Counted from the stretch's first letter, positions 8,001 to 14,579 are shown. The stretch: DNA of 44,431 bases from a bacterium (GCA_021789865.1 JAJYIX010000003.1:1-44431), one strand, 5' to 3'. Notes: generated by a model from the letters alone, not told the origin. Program-made: numbers and translations.

Positions 8001-8790
8001 AGTGAAGAAGTCTTTGCCAGACAAAAAAATTCATCGTGGCAATTATTAATACCATGACTAAAAGACCCGCCAAAAAAGCCGCGTTATTTGAAGTATAACT
8101 GGCACTAACAAGCAAACTTCCTAGCCCGGGCAGGTCCTGTGAAGCGGTACCGCCGGGGATATAATTGTGAAGAACTTCGGCGACAATAATTATGTTCCAA
8201 CCTTGGGCGAAAGCGAGCATCGAACCGGTCACCATGTATGGAAATATTGAAGGTAAAGTCACGAATATGAGTTTTTTGAATCCATTGGCTTTGAATATCC
8301 TTGCTGCTTCTGTGATCTCGGCCGGCACGGATTTTAGACCGCCGATGGTACTAAATACGATATTCCAAAGCATTGCCATAAAAAGAATGAAAATGGCCGC
8401 CCCTTCGGTCATCCCAAATCTGATAAATATCAGGACGACAAATGGAAAAAAAGCCAAGGCCGGTACCGACTGAAGAATATCGAAAAAAGGCAAAAGAATT
8501 TTTTCCACTTTTGGTGTCGATACGACGATAAGAGCCAATGGTATTGCCACGATTAGTGCTAAAACATATGCGACAATGAGGCGAATGACCGTCGCCAGGC
8601 TATCGGAAAAAATCACTTCCCATGAAAGTTGTCCGATATTCAAGTGAGAAGCCGGTAGGAGAAAGTGAAAAGCCAGCAACAGACAGATAACGACGAATAT
8701 CGAGACAACAAGGATATTGGAATAGTGCTTACTGATCGTGGTCGGATAGGAAAAGTGATAATGGGGATGGCGGATTCTTTTTTCGGTCAT
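7975..8790 (-). CDS. ABC transporter permease, NitT/TauT type
   Basis: This 271-aa membrane protein has about six transmembrane helices (first near residues 25-50) and the cytoplasmic EAA loop EAARIFKANGFKKLIFVTLP, which contacts the ATPase. The sequence is of the SsuC/TauC/NrtB type. It is the first gene of a two-gene operon and its 3' end overlaps the ATPase start by 26 bp. The usual periplasmic or lipoprotein binding component is absent from the window, so the importer either uses a distant binding protein or works differently. The promoter just upstream predicts a leaderless mRNA. Confidence 0.9.
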   Translation of the reverse strand: MTEKRIRHPHYHFSYPTTISKHYSNILVVSIFVVICLLLAFHFLLPASHLNIGQLSWEVIFSDSLATVIRLIVAYVLALIVAIPLALIVVSTPKVEKILLPFFDILQSVPALAFFPFVVLIFIRFGMTEGAAIFILFMAMLWNIVFSTIGGLKSVPAEITEAARIFKANGFKKLIFVTLPSIFPYMVTGSMLAFAQGWNIIIVAEVLHNYIPGGTASQDLPGLGSLLVSASYTSNNAAFLAGLLVMVLIIATMNFFVWQRLLHYGQRFRFD

Positions 8791-8799
8791 TTTAACTTA

Positions 8800-8829
8800 A
8801 GAATACAAAAAAAATCCTTTTGTTATCAA
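8800..8829 (-). promoter_or_regulatory. Promoter of the ABC transporter operon
   Basis: On the minus strand TTGATA (8829-8824), an 18-bp spacer, then TATTCT (8805-8800), with the ATG 9 nt further at 8790. This again predicts a leaderless or nearly leaderless message. Confidence 0.65.
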
Positions 8830-8848
8830 CTGGATTTAGAATGTTATA

Positions 8849-9016
8849 ATGAACTACTATGGCAAAGCTTCAAATCGGGATAGTCAGAACATTATCCCAT
8901 CTATAAAATTCAGGTTTTCATTTGTTGCCAAGACTCCAAGAAAAGCAAGAATTATTGTTGCACGAGATAAACAGTGGAGAATAGTAAGTTCAACGATTCC
9001 TCCAATAAAAATATAG
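8849..9016 (+). CDS. Possible 55-aa basic protein or gene remnant
   Basis: An open frame of 55 codons (MNYYGKASNRD..., ending STIPPIKI) fills most of the gap between the ABC operon and the DUF1801 gene. The middle, FSFVAKTPRKARIIVARDK, looks protein-like, but I recognise no family. Its ATG overlaps a TATAAT at 8845-8850, so that box cannot be its own promoter. It may be the remnant of a gene brought in with the AT-rich pair downstream, or noncoding. Confidence 0.22.
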   Translation: MNYYGKASNRDSQNIIPSIKFRFSFVAKTPRKARIIVARDKQWRIVSSTIPPIKI

Positions 9017-9056
9017 TTCAAATCTAGATTTGTAGCTAAACAATTTGTAAATTTGC

Positions 9057-9062
9057 TATACT
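9057..9062 (+). promoter_or_regulatory. -10 box of the DUF1801 gene
   Basis: TATACT ends 7 nt before the GTG start at 9070, the same geometry as other leaderless genes in the window. No good -35 box is visible at 16-18 bp. Confidence 0.5.
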
Positions 9063-9069
9063 AAATTCA

Positions 9070-9462
9070 GTGAAATCTCCATCTCAAGAAATAGATACAA
9101 TAATCAAAAAAACTGATGATTGGCATAGCAAAAAGTTGTCGCAACTTCGCACTCTCATTCAACACGCTGATCCAGAGTTGGTAGAGGAAGTAAAGTGGAA
9201 AAAACCTTCTAAACCCGAAGGAGTTCCTGTTTGGTCACATGATGGCATTGTATGCATAGGCGAAATGCTTAAGAATGTTGTGCGGTTGACATTTCCCAAA
9301 GGTGCACAGATTAAGGATCCAAATAAATTATTCAACACTCGTTTAGATAGCAAGTCTGTTCGTGCCATTGATTTCTTGGAAAATGATACAATTGATGAGG
9401 CGGCTCTAAAATCACTTATTTTAGAAGCTGTGAGAATAAATACAAATACGAAAACAAAATGA
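9070..9462 (+). CDS. DUF1801 domain protein
   Basis: A 130-aa protein matching the DUF1801 family (YdhG-like fold). It has the N-terminal helix of short repeats IDTIIKKTDDWHSKKLSQLRTLI, the segment PELVEEVKWKKPS, VWSHDGIVCIGEMLKNVVRLTFPKGA, and a C-terminal LFNTRLDSKSVRAIDF. Members are small cytosolic proteins of unclear function, often carried by mobile or stress-related loci. The GTG start is chosen because it is preceded by a -10 box at the window's standard leaderless distance and the family begins here. The gene overlaps the next by ATGA. The pair has an AT-rich, short-codon style without the GTC/TCG-rich codons typical of the neighbours, which suggests recent acquisition. Confidence 0.85.
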   Translation: MKSPSQEIDTIIKKTDDWHSKKLSQLRTLIQHADPELVEEVKWKKPSKPEGVPVWSHDGIVCIGEMLKNVVRLTFPKGAQIKDPNKLFNTRLDSKSVRAIDFLENDTIDEAALKSLILEAVRINTNTKTK

Positions 9463-9830
9463 AAAGACCCAAGTTTATAACAATATGGCTCATTGTAATG
9501 CTTCTCTTTTCTGTAGCACTTTCAGTTGACTCCCTTACATATCTTTCTATGATACTTCTTACTAAAAACTACATTAGTCTTATTGGTATTGTTGCCGGTT
9601 TTGTTCAAATATTTGCAGTAGTTCAACTACTCAGAGGGAAAAAGATAGGAGTTACAATCTTACTGTCCTCAGCGATTGTAGTTTTTCTCGTAACAGGTAT
9701 TAATGAGTTTTATATTGTACCTAATGTAAACCAAATCATCATAAGTATGGTAATGGTTTTATTGGTGAATATTGTTATGCTTGGAATTTTGTATTTGGCG
9801 ATAAAACCTAATTGGAAAAATTTCAAATAA
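9459..9830 (+). CDS. Small four-helix membrane protein
   Basis: This 123-aa protein has four predicted membrane helices (about residues 7-30, 36-58, 64-83, 90-115) and a short basic C-terminus. No family is recognised. Its ATG overlaps the stop of the DUF1801 gene (ATGA), so the two form a translationally coupled pair with shared AT-rich composition. It resembles generic DoxX-like or DUF-type small membrane proteins in layout, but no specific motif supports that. Confidence 0.75.
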   Translation: MKRPKFITIWLIVMLLFSVALSVDSLTYLSMILLTKNYISLIGIVAGFVQIFAVVQLLRGKKIGVTILLSSAIVVFLVTGINEFYIVPNVNQIIISMVMVLLVNIVMLGILYLAIKPNWKNFK

Positions 9831-9877
9831 AAAATCTTTAACGAAAAAGAATATAAGTAAATAGCTTCGATTTCTGT

Positions 9878-9883
9878 TAAAAT
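9878..9883 (+). promoter_or_regulatory. -10 box of ychF
   Basis: TAAAAT ends 7 nt before the ATG at 9891. No Shine-Dalgarno sequence can fit in this space, which supports leaderless initiation. Confidence 0.5.
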
Positions 9884-9890
9884 ATGGGAT

Positions 9891-11009
9891 ATGAATCTTT
9901 CTGTCGGTATCGTCGGACTACCAAACGTCGGGAAATCGACGCTATTTAACGCCTTGTTGAAAAAACAGGTGGCGAATGTCGCCAATTATCCTTTCTGCAC
10001 TATAGAGCCCAACGTCGGGATTATCGAGGTGCCGGACGAAAGACTTTCCGTCCTAGCAAAAGTTGTCAATACGACAAAAATTGTCCCGGCCGTCGTCGAA
10101 TTTTACGATATTGCCGGACTGGTCAAAGGGGCTTCGACTGGGGCAGGATTGGGCAATAAATTCTTGTCACATATCCGTGAGGTGGCCGCAATCGTCCACG
10201 TGTCACGACTATTTGAAGACGCCAACGTCACCCATGTCTCAGATAAAATTGATCCCGTCGATGATATCAAAACTATCGAATCGGAACTGATGCTCGCCGA
10301 TCTGGCGACCTTGGATAAGCAAAAAGAATTTAAAGGAGACGGGGCTCCGAAAGATGCTAAAGTCGCCTTAGAAGTTTTCCAAAAAGTAAAAGCCGAATTG
10401 GATAAGGGCATCCCGGTCCGTTCCCAGGCTTTGACGGACGAGGAATTGACCACCTTAAAACCCTTAAATCTTCTGACTTTAAAACCGGTTATTTATGTTT
10501 TTAACGTATCCGAAGAACAGCTAGCCGATAAAAAAGCGACCGAAGATAGGATTGAGAAAATTCTGAATCAAGTTCAGAATGACACTAATCGCCAATCATC
10601 AACCGTCAGTCACTTCATATTTCTTTGCGCCAAAATGGAATCAGAGATCGTCGCTTTTACTGTCGACGAACAGAAAGAATATTTAAAACAGTATGGCCTC
10701 GTTGAGTCGGGATTGAACCGGCTTATCAAAAAAGCTTATGAGACCTTGGGACTGATTTCCTTCCTCACGGCGGGAACTATAGAAGCTCGGGCCTGGACCA
10801 TCGCGAAATGTACTCTAGCACCTCAGGCAGCCGGAGTAATCCATACCGATTTTGAAAAGGGTTTTATCAAGGCGGATGTCATTCCCTACCAAAAGTTTGT
10901 GGATGCGGGCGGCTGGACCAAGGCACGAGAGCAGGGGCTTGTCGCAACTGTCGGTAAAGATTATGTCATGAAAGACGGAGAGGTAGTCGAATTTAAGGTA
11001 AATGCGTAA
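9891..11009 (+). CDS. ychF: Ribosome-binding ATPase/GTPase YchF (Obg family)
   Basis: A 372-aa P-loop protein that is a clear YchF: G1 motif GLPNVGKST at 9-17, DIAGLVKGAS from residue 73, and NVSE at 205-208, which replaces the NKxD of ordinary GTPases and underlies the ATP preference of this family. The C-terminal TGS domain includes RAWTI, PQAAGVIHTDFEKGFIKADVI. YchF binds ribosomes and acts in translation and stress response. The protein is about ten residues longer than typical homologues. The excess maps to residues about 223-240 (ILNQVQNDTNRQ), which are encoded by a palindromic repeat also found in the YfhO-like gene. The gene is monocistronic and converges with a glycosyltransferase gene across a hairpin. 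Confidence 0.97.
   Translation: MNLSVGIVGLPNVGKSTLFNALLKKQVANVANYPFCTIEPNVGIIEVPDERLSVLAKVVNTTKIVPAVVEFYDIAGLVKGASTGAGLGNKFLSHIREVAAIVHVSRLFEDANVTHVSDKIDPVDDIKTIESELMLADLATLDKQKEFKGDGAPKDAKVALEVFQKVKAELDKGIPVRSQALTDEELTTLKPLNLLTLKPVIYVFNVSEEQLADKKATEDRIEKILNQVQNDTNRQSSTVSHFIFLCAKMESEIVAFTVDEQKEYLKQYGLVESGLNRLIKKAYETLGLISFLTAGTIEARAWTIAKCTLAPQAAGVIHTDFEKGFIKADVIPYQKFVDAGGWTKAREQGLVATVGKDYVMKDGEVVEFKVNA
10560..10580 (+). repeat. Palindromic repeat C, in frame in ychF
   Basis: ATTCTGAA (10560-10567), loop TCAAG, then TTCAGAAT (10573-10580), followed by GACAC. The copy at 2156-2176 has the same loop and the same trailing GACAC but a different, still perfectly paired stem. This pattern of compensating changes suggests selection on the hairpin. 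Confidence 0.85.
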
Positions 11010-11021
11010 AATAGTTTTAAA

Positions 11022-11076
11022 GTTTGAAGGTTGTAAAGTTTAAAAGTTTTACTTTTGAACTTTCAAACTTTCGAAC
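11022..11076. terminator. Imperfect inverted repeat between convergent ychF and glycosyltransferase genes
   Basis: An arm at 11022-11047 (GTTTGAAGG...TTAAAAGT) pairs with one at 11051-11076 (ACTTTTGAAC...TTCGAAC), about 20 of 26 positions complementary. It may act as a bidirectional terminator. It also encodes the last residues of the minus-strand glycosyltransferase. Similar AAGTTT-rich repeats lie at several other gene ends. Confidence 0.5.
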
Positions 11077-11981
11077 ATTTTAACTTTCCATTTTATATAT
11101 ATTGCCCAAAATCTTATCGAAGAAAACAGAGCAAAGACGAAACCGGGAAAGCCATCCATAAAACCCTTGTGGCGAAAATACATCAAAAAGAATGTCTTTT
11201 TTGGATACCAAATAAAATATTTAAAAAAACTTAACTTTCGAACTTTCGAACTTTTTGAACCAAGAAACATTCTTTCTACTTCCGCTGTTGTATACCTATC
11301 CCAGCGCATAAGATAGCGGGAAAAGTCTGGATCAGCATAATGCAAAATGGGATTTTGTAAATATCCAGTAACTAATTTGTGATTTTTCGACTGGATTCCC
11401 GCCTTCGCGGAAATGACAGAAGGGGTGATTATTTCAACATTCTCGTGCACATCCTTACACGGGAATTTCGCATAGCCATTGCGGTAAAGCCTGATCGTAT
11501 AGTCCGGATACTGTCCCCCTTTCATCAAAAAACCGGTTAAAAACCAATTTTTTCTAGGAATCCAATACGCAACAAATCTAGAATTATTAATTAAGAATTC
11601 AGAATTGATTTTCGAATTTTGATTTTTTGGTCCTTTTTCTTTTGATTCTGAATTCTGAATTTTAGATTCTAAATTATTGTTAATAATGGTACGAATTTCT
11701 GATTTAAGCTCTTTACTTACCGCTTCATCGGCATCAAGCTGGAGTATCCACTCCCCTTTTGCCGCTTCGATCGCCTTTTGTTTGTTTTTGTGAAACATAA
11801 CTGGATTGTCGGTTACGATCACTCGGACCTTTTTACCATAGGCCTTGACGATTTCAACCGTTTTGTCGGTCGATCCGCCATCGACTATGACTACTTCATC
11901 GGCGATATCGTAGGCGGAATCCAGCGCAATATGGAGATTTTTCTCCTCATTGTAGACGGCCAGACACAAAGAAAGCTTCAT
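11049..11981 (-). CDS. Family 2 glycosyltransferase (WaaE/KdtX-like)
   Basis: A 310-aa GT-A enzyme. It starts with LCLAVYNEEKNLHIALDS, then DEVVIVDGGSTDKTVEI, and the metal-binding region WILQLDADEAVS. Downstream are YWIPRKNWFLTGFLMKGG, DYTIRLYRNG and DVHENVE, typical of the WaaE-like group that adds sugars to lipid-linked or outer core glycans. Two stretches look inserted: residues about 100-134, rich in Asn/Ser/Lys (KIQNSESKEKG...), encoded by an AT-rich repeat, and residues about 185-200 (VISAKAGIQ), encoded by palindromic repeat A read on the opposite strand to its copy in the YfhO-like gene. A third short AAGTTC-type stretch falls near residues 240-250, and the C-terminus runs into the terminator repeat. 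A TATAAT 7 nt upstream predicts a leaderless mRNA. Confidence 0.9.
   Translation of the reverse strand: MKLSLCLAVYNEEKNLHIALDSAYDIADEVVIVDGGSTDKTVEIVKAYGKKVRVIVTDNPVMFHKNKQKAIEAAKGEWILQLDADEAVSKELKSEIRTIINNNLESKIQNSESKEKGPKNQNSKINSEFLINNSRFVAYWIPRKNWFLTGFLMKGGQYPDYTIRLYRNGYAKFPCKDVHENVEIITPSVISAKAGIQSKNHKLVTGYLQNPILHYADPDFSRYLMRWDRYTTAEVERMFLGSKSSKVRKLSFFKYFIWYPKKTFFLMYFRHKGFMDGFPGFVFALFSSIRFWAIYIKWKVKMFESLKVQK
11391..11418 (-). repeat. Palindromic repeat A, copy 2, in frame in the glycosyltransferase gene
   Basis: It differs from copy 1 (1103-1130) by a single base, which creates one stem mismatch. In this gene it is read on the other strand and gives VISAKAGIQ, so both orientations of the element carry an open reading frame. 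Confidence 0.85.
11580..11680 (-). repeat. AT-rich GAATTC/GATTCT repeat inside the glycosyltransferase gene
   Basis: The stretch consists of degenerate copies of a GAATTCTGAATTTTGA-like unit in both directions. It encodes about 35 polar residues that separate two conserved parts of the GT-A fold. Its composition matches intergenic repeats more than coding DNA. Confidence 0.6.
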
Positions 11982-11988
11982 AGCTTCA

Positions 11989-11994
11989 ATTATA
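11989..11994 (-). promoter_or_regulatory. -10 box of the family 2 glycosyltransferase gene
   Basis: A minus-strand TATAAT lies 7 nt before the ATG. It is divergent from the def promoter, whose -10 box is only 24 bp away, so the two promoters may compete. Confidence 0.6.
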
Positions 11995-12017
11995 CATAAT
12001 CATTCGTGCAATTCTGC

Positions 12018-12023
12018 TATAAT
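12018..12023 (+). promoter_or_regulatory. -10 box of the def leader
   Basis: TATAAT on the plus strand is 88 nt before the def ATG. Transcription would start near 12030, giving a leader of about 80 nt. The -35 region is not recognisable. Confidence 0.5.
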
Positions 12024-12029
12024 TTGTGG

Positions 12030-12111
12030 ATATAGAGAGCCTTGGGTCGGCCCATATTACACCTACGAGGTGTTCTGTGGCCCCTTGGAAGGCTTAAATT
12101 CCTAATAAAAT
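12030..12111 (+). ncRNA. Structured 5' leader or small RNA upstream of def
   Basis: The predicted transcript folds into one long nested hairpin. P1 pairs AGCCTT (12038-12043) with AAGGCT (12089-12094). An internal stem pairs GGCC (12049-12052) with GGCC (12079-12082), with GGG/CCT extending it. The apical stem pairs ACACC (12059-12063) with GGTGT (12069-12073) around a UACGA loop. The elements are symmetrical, and the fold starts a few bases after the predicted transcription start. No known riboswitch family fits. No T-run follows, so control of translation or RNA stability is more likely than attenuation; a free-standing small RNA is also possible. Confidence 0.5.
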
Positions 12112-12651
12112 ATGCTGAAAATTGTCAATATCCCGAATTCAGTTCTTTCAGAGCCGACCAAATCGGTCGAAAAAATCGACGACAGCGTGCGGAAACTCGT
12201 CTTTGACATGGAAAAAACTCTTGTTGCCCAAAAAGACCCCCAGGGTGTAGGCTTAGCCGCCAATCAGGTTGGCCTTTCCTTGTCGCTTTTTGTCATCAAA
12301 AAATCTCCTAAAGCTGAGGCTAAAGTGTTTATTAATCCGAAAATATTAAAACTCGTTAACCCGTTAACTCGTAAACCCGGAAGTAAAAAGAATAAGAAAC
12401 CAGTAAAACTTGAGGGTTGCCTCTCTATCCCCCGTATCTGGGGTCCGGTCAGAAGGGCTAATAAAATTTTTCTTGAATATCAGGATTTGACGGGAAAAGT
12501 TCGAAAAGAATGGTTTACCGGATTTGAAGCAACGATAATCCAACACGAAATCGATCATCTGAACGGAATTGTCTTCACTCAAAGGGTGCTCGAACAAAAA
12601 CACCGACTCTACAAAGAAGTTGATGGAGATCTGAAGCCGATTGAGATATAA
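12112..12651 (+). CDS. def: Peptide deformylase
   Basis: A 179-aa metalloprotease that removes the formyl group from N-terminal Met of new proteins. All three family motifs are present: GVGLAANQ at 45-52, EGCLSIP at 101-107 (Cys103 binds the metal), and QHEIDHLNG at 144-152 (H145, H149 bind the metal, E146 is catalytic). An unusual basic loop, residues about 81-98 (LVNPLTRKPGSKKNKKPV), expands the protein just before motif 2. It is encoded partly by a GTTAACCCGTTAACTCG-type repeat that resembles AT-rich intergenic DNA at 13075-13115. Unlike its neighbours the gene has a long structured leader. It converges on rpmB. Confidence 0.97.
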   Translation: MLKIVNIPNSVLSEPTKSVEKIDDSVRKLVFDMEKTLVAQKDPQGVGLAANQVGLSLSLFVIKKSPKAEAKVFINPKILKLVNPLTRKPGSKKNKKPVKLEGCLSIPRIWGPVRRANKIFLEYQDLTGKVRKEWFTGFEATIIQHEIDHLNGIVFTQRVLEQKHRLYKEVDGDLKPIEI

Positions 12652-12745
12652 AACAGTTAAATCCTAAACCTTAAACTGTTAAAAAAATTTGCTTTGGAGT
12701 TTAAAATGTTTAGAGGTTTAAGAAGTTTTTTTAAGGTTTAGCCGT
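12652..12745. repeat. AT-rich repeat region between convergent def and rpmB
   Basis: The region is made of GTTTAA/TTAAAC-type units. One hairpin pairs AACAGTT (12652-12658) with AACTGTT (12674-12680). Read from the rpmB side it is followed by TTTTA, as a weak terminator would be. Similar units recur at other gene borders here. Confidence 0.5.
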
Positions 12746-13021
12746 TTAAGTCTTAACCGTTTTTGATGTAGTTGCGAGCGTTACAAATGGTTTTTTGCCG
12801 TCTTTTACATCTTTTTTCACTCTTTTAAGGCAGTTTGTGCAAAGCTTCACTCTTTTTTTGACTCCATTCTCAATGATTGAGAGCCTGACAAAATTGACCC
12901 TAAAAATCTTTTGTTTTTTTGGGGCTCTTTTCTTCCACCGGCCTCCGGCAACACCTCGGTGATGAGTGTGGGTGCGACCATAAAGAACTGTCTTTCCACA
13001 ATGGTAACAAGTATTATCCAT
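12746..13021 (-). CDS. rpmB: Large ribosomal subunit protein bL28
   Basis: A 91-aa ribosomal protein of the 50S subunit. It opens with MDNTCYHCGK and includes the bL28 core RTHTHHRGVAGGRWKKRAPKKQ, with a FRVNFVRLSII strand. Two CxxC pairs (C5/C8 and C61/C64) form a zinc ribbon, the zinc-containing form of this protein. The Lys-rich C-terminus is extended past the usual 60-78 residue core. Its minus-strand TATCAT box lies 8 nt before the ATG, again the leaderless arrangement. It is a single-gene unit convergent with def. Confidence 0.93.
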   Translation of the reverse strand: MDNTCYHCGKTVLYGRTHTHHRGVAGGRWKKRAPKKQKIFRVNFVRLSIIENGVKKRVKLCTNCLKRVKKDVKDGKKPFVTLATTSKTVKT

Positions 13022-13126
13022 AAGAGTTTATGATATCATATTAACAAAAGTAATTCAATTTAAAAATAATTTGTTAGCGGGTTTTGCGAGTTAACGCGCT
13101 AATTCGTTAACTGAAAAACTGAATTT

Positions 13127-13780
13127 ATGATTAGCTATTTATTTTCCAGTCCGCTTACTTTTTTTCTTTTTCTTATTGCCCTTTTAGTGGCAATTGATAT
13201 TCATGAATTTTCCCATGCGGCGGTTGCCGATTTTCTAGGAGATCCGACACCGAGGCTTCAAGGAAGGCTAACCTTGAATCCTTTGGTTCACATTGACAAT
13301 ATTGGCATTATATTCCTTTTACTAGTCGGTTTTGGTTGGGGGAAGCCCGTCGAGTTCGATCCATACAATTTAAAAAATCCCCGTACCGATGCCGCCTGGA
13401 TCTCGATAGCCGGTCCGATATCTAATATTCTTTTAGCCTTGATACTTTCTTTATTACTAAGATTGTTCATGTTTTTACAACTTAATCTTTTAACTACTAT
13501 AGGTGGATTAATCTTTTTACCGATAATCCAAATGAATATTGTTCTCGGAATATTCAATATAATACCTATTCATCCGTTGGATGGTTTCAAAATAGTCGGA
13601 GGACTTTTAAGTCATGATCAAGCAAAAGAATGGTACGGAATGCAAAAATACGGAATTTTTCTGTTATTGCTGTTGATAATTCCCTTCGGAGGCTCATCGC
13701 TTCTCGACTTTATCATCCGGCCGCCTATTAACTTCCTTTTTAAGCTTCTCATTCCCTTTAGTACGGGAGGAATTATATAA
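13127..13780 (+). CDS. Membrane-embedded site-2-type metalloprotease (M50 family)
   Basis: A 217-aa intramembrane protease with about five or six membrane helices. The zinc site is HEFSH at 26-30 in the first helix, with the third ligand in NIIPIHPLDGFKIV (Asp152). The PDZ domain of RseP is absent, so it belongs to the compact group of M50 proteins (SpoIVFB/Rv-like and YwhC-like). Such enzymes cleave membrane-bound regulators or remnant signal peptides. Typical length for the group is about 200-230 aa, so it is complete. It stands alone and converges on the secreted-protein operon. Confidence 0.93.
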   Translation: MISYLFSSPLTFFLFLIALLVAIDIHEFSHAAVADFLGDPTPRLQGRLTLNPLVHIDNIGIIFLLLVGFGWGKPVEFDPYNLKNPRTDAAWISIAGPISNILLALILSLLLRLFMFLQLNLLTTIGGLIFLPIIQMNIVLGIFNIIPIHPLDGFKIVGGLLSHDQAKEWYGMQKYGIFLLLLLIIPFGGSSLLDFIIRPPINFLFKLLIPFSTGGII

Positions 13781-13798
13781 AAAATACTCTTCAGGGGG

Positions 13799-13862
13799 TT
13801 TAAAAGTTTAAGTGTTTAGGAGTTTTTTTAGGATTTAACCGTTTAATACTTAACTTTTTAAA
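13799..13862. terminator. Inverted repeat between convergent M50 protease and secreted-protein operon
   Basis: An AT-rich arm (13799-13816, TTTAAAAGTTTAAGTGTT) can pair with 13845-13862, about 15 of 18 positions. It lies between two stop codons and is the best candidate for termination of both units. It belongs to the same TTTAAA-rich repeat type as the 12652-12745 region. Confidence 0.5.
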
Positions 13863-13863
13863 A

Positions 13864-14454
13864 TTAGGGCGTTGGGGTCACCTTTTTGACGCAAAGCAGG
13901 TAATCTTGCGTCGAACAGCCTTTGCCAAGCTTGGCTTTTATCGCATTACAATCAGTCACATTACAATTTTCGTTACCGCTCGGTATTTGCAAGGTCTGGA
14001 CAGGGGTCGGACTCAAACCGCTAGTTCCGGTCGAACCCGACGGGGTGGCGGTTGGCGAACTGACCACCGATTCTTGGGCACTCTTGGTCGTAAAAGTCCA
14101 CGGAACCCCACCATTGTCATATTTCTTATTAGCGATGCTGATATCGAAATAATATGTTGTCGAAGGTGATAATAGCGTCAAATCAAGTGAGTGAGTCGAC
14201 GTCTTGGACGGCTCTGGGGCAAAAAAATTAAGGCTCGTCGGGGTCGTACCGTACTCGACGACTCCCTGAGTGTCGGTGCCGGTAGACCAAGATAAAGTGA
14301 CAGAATTCTTGGCAATGTTGGCAACGACGACGTCACGAGGTTCGAAATCAGCCGCTTTCGCTCCAGTCAATTGAAAAGCGACTATGACAATGACGATAAA
14401 AAGGATTATTCCGACGACTATAGCCGCAATTTTCGTAAATTTGGGATTGTTCAT
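13864..14454 (-). CDS. Membrane-anchored fibronectin type III-like protein, last gene of the surface operon
   Basis: A 196-aa protein with an N-terminal membrane anchor (residues about 9-30) and one fibronectin type III or purple-acid-phosphatase-N-like beta domain (about 35-125: VVVANIAKNSVTLSWSTGTDTQGVVEYG..., ending with TTYYFDISIANKKYDNGG and WTFTT). A Ser/Thr/Pro linker follows, then a Cys-containing tail with CNVTDCNAIKAKLGKGCSTQDYLLC. That tail has a vague dockerin-like look (STQDY, compare DTQDY in the 898-aa protein) but lacks the calcium-binding loops. The protein would sit outside the membrane and may bind sugar or protein. It follows the cohesin-LPVTG gene in the same direction after a 125-bp repeat-containing gap. 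Confidence 0.8.
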   Translation of the reverse strand: MNNPKFTKIAAIVVGIILFIVIVIVAFQLTGAKAADFEPRDVVVANIAKNSVTLSWSTGTDTQGVVEYGTTPTSLNFFAPEPSKTSTHSLDLTLLSPSTTYYFDISIANKKYDNGGVPWTFTTKSAQESVVSSPTATPSGSTGTSGLSPTPVQTLQIPSGNENCNVTDCNAIKAKLGKGCSTQDYLLCVKKVTPTP

Positions 14455-14505
14455 CGATACAATGATAAACTATTAGTTTAAAAGTTTAAAGGTTCAAATG
14501 TTTTA

Positions 14506-14526
14506 CTGAAATGAATTCAGCATGAC
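14506..14526 (-). repeat. Palindromic repeat B, intergenic copy
   Basis: Read on the minus strand it starts GTCATGCTGAATT and matches 20 of 21 bases of the in-gene copy that starts at 2124. It sits between two genes of the surface operon and shows that the same element occupies both coding and noncoding positions. Confidence 0.8.
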
Positions 14527-14579
14527 GCAATAAAGGTTTTTCCTTTTAAACCTTTAAACTTTCCAACTTTCAAACTATT

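Noticed and set aside
12059-12073. Possible guanidine-II (mini-ykkC) riboswitch, because the apical loop contains ACGA
   Set aside because: That class needs two small hairpins with ACGR loops a short distance apart. Only one is present, embedded in a longer nested hairpin, and the downstream gene is def.
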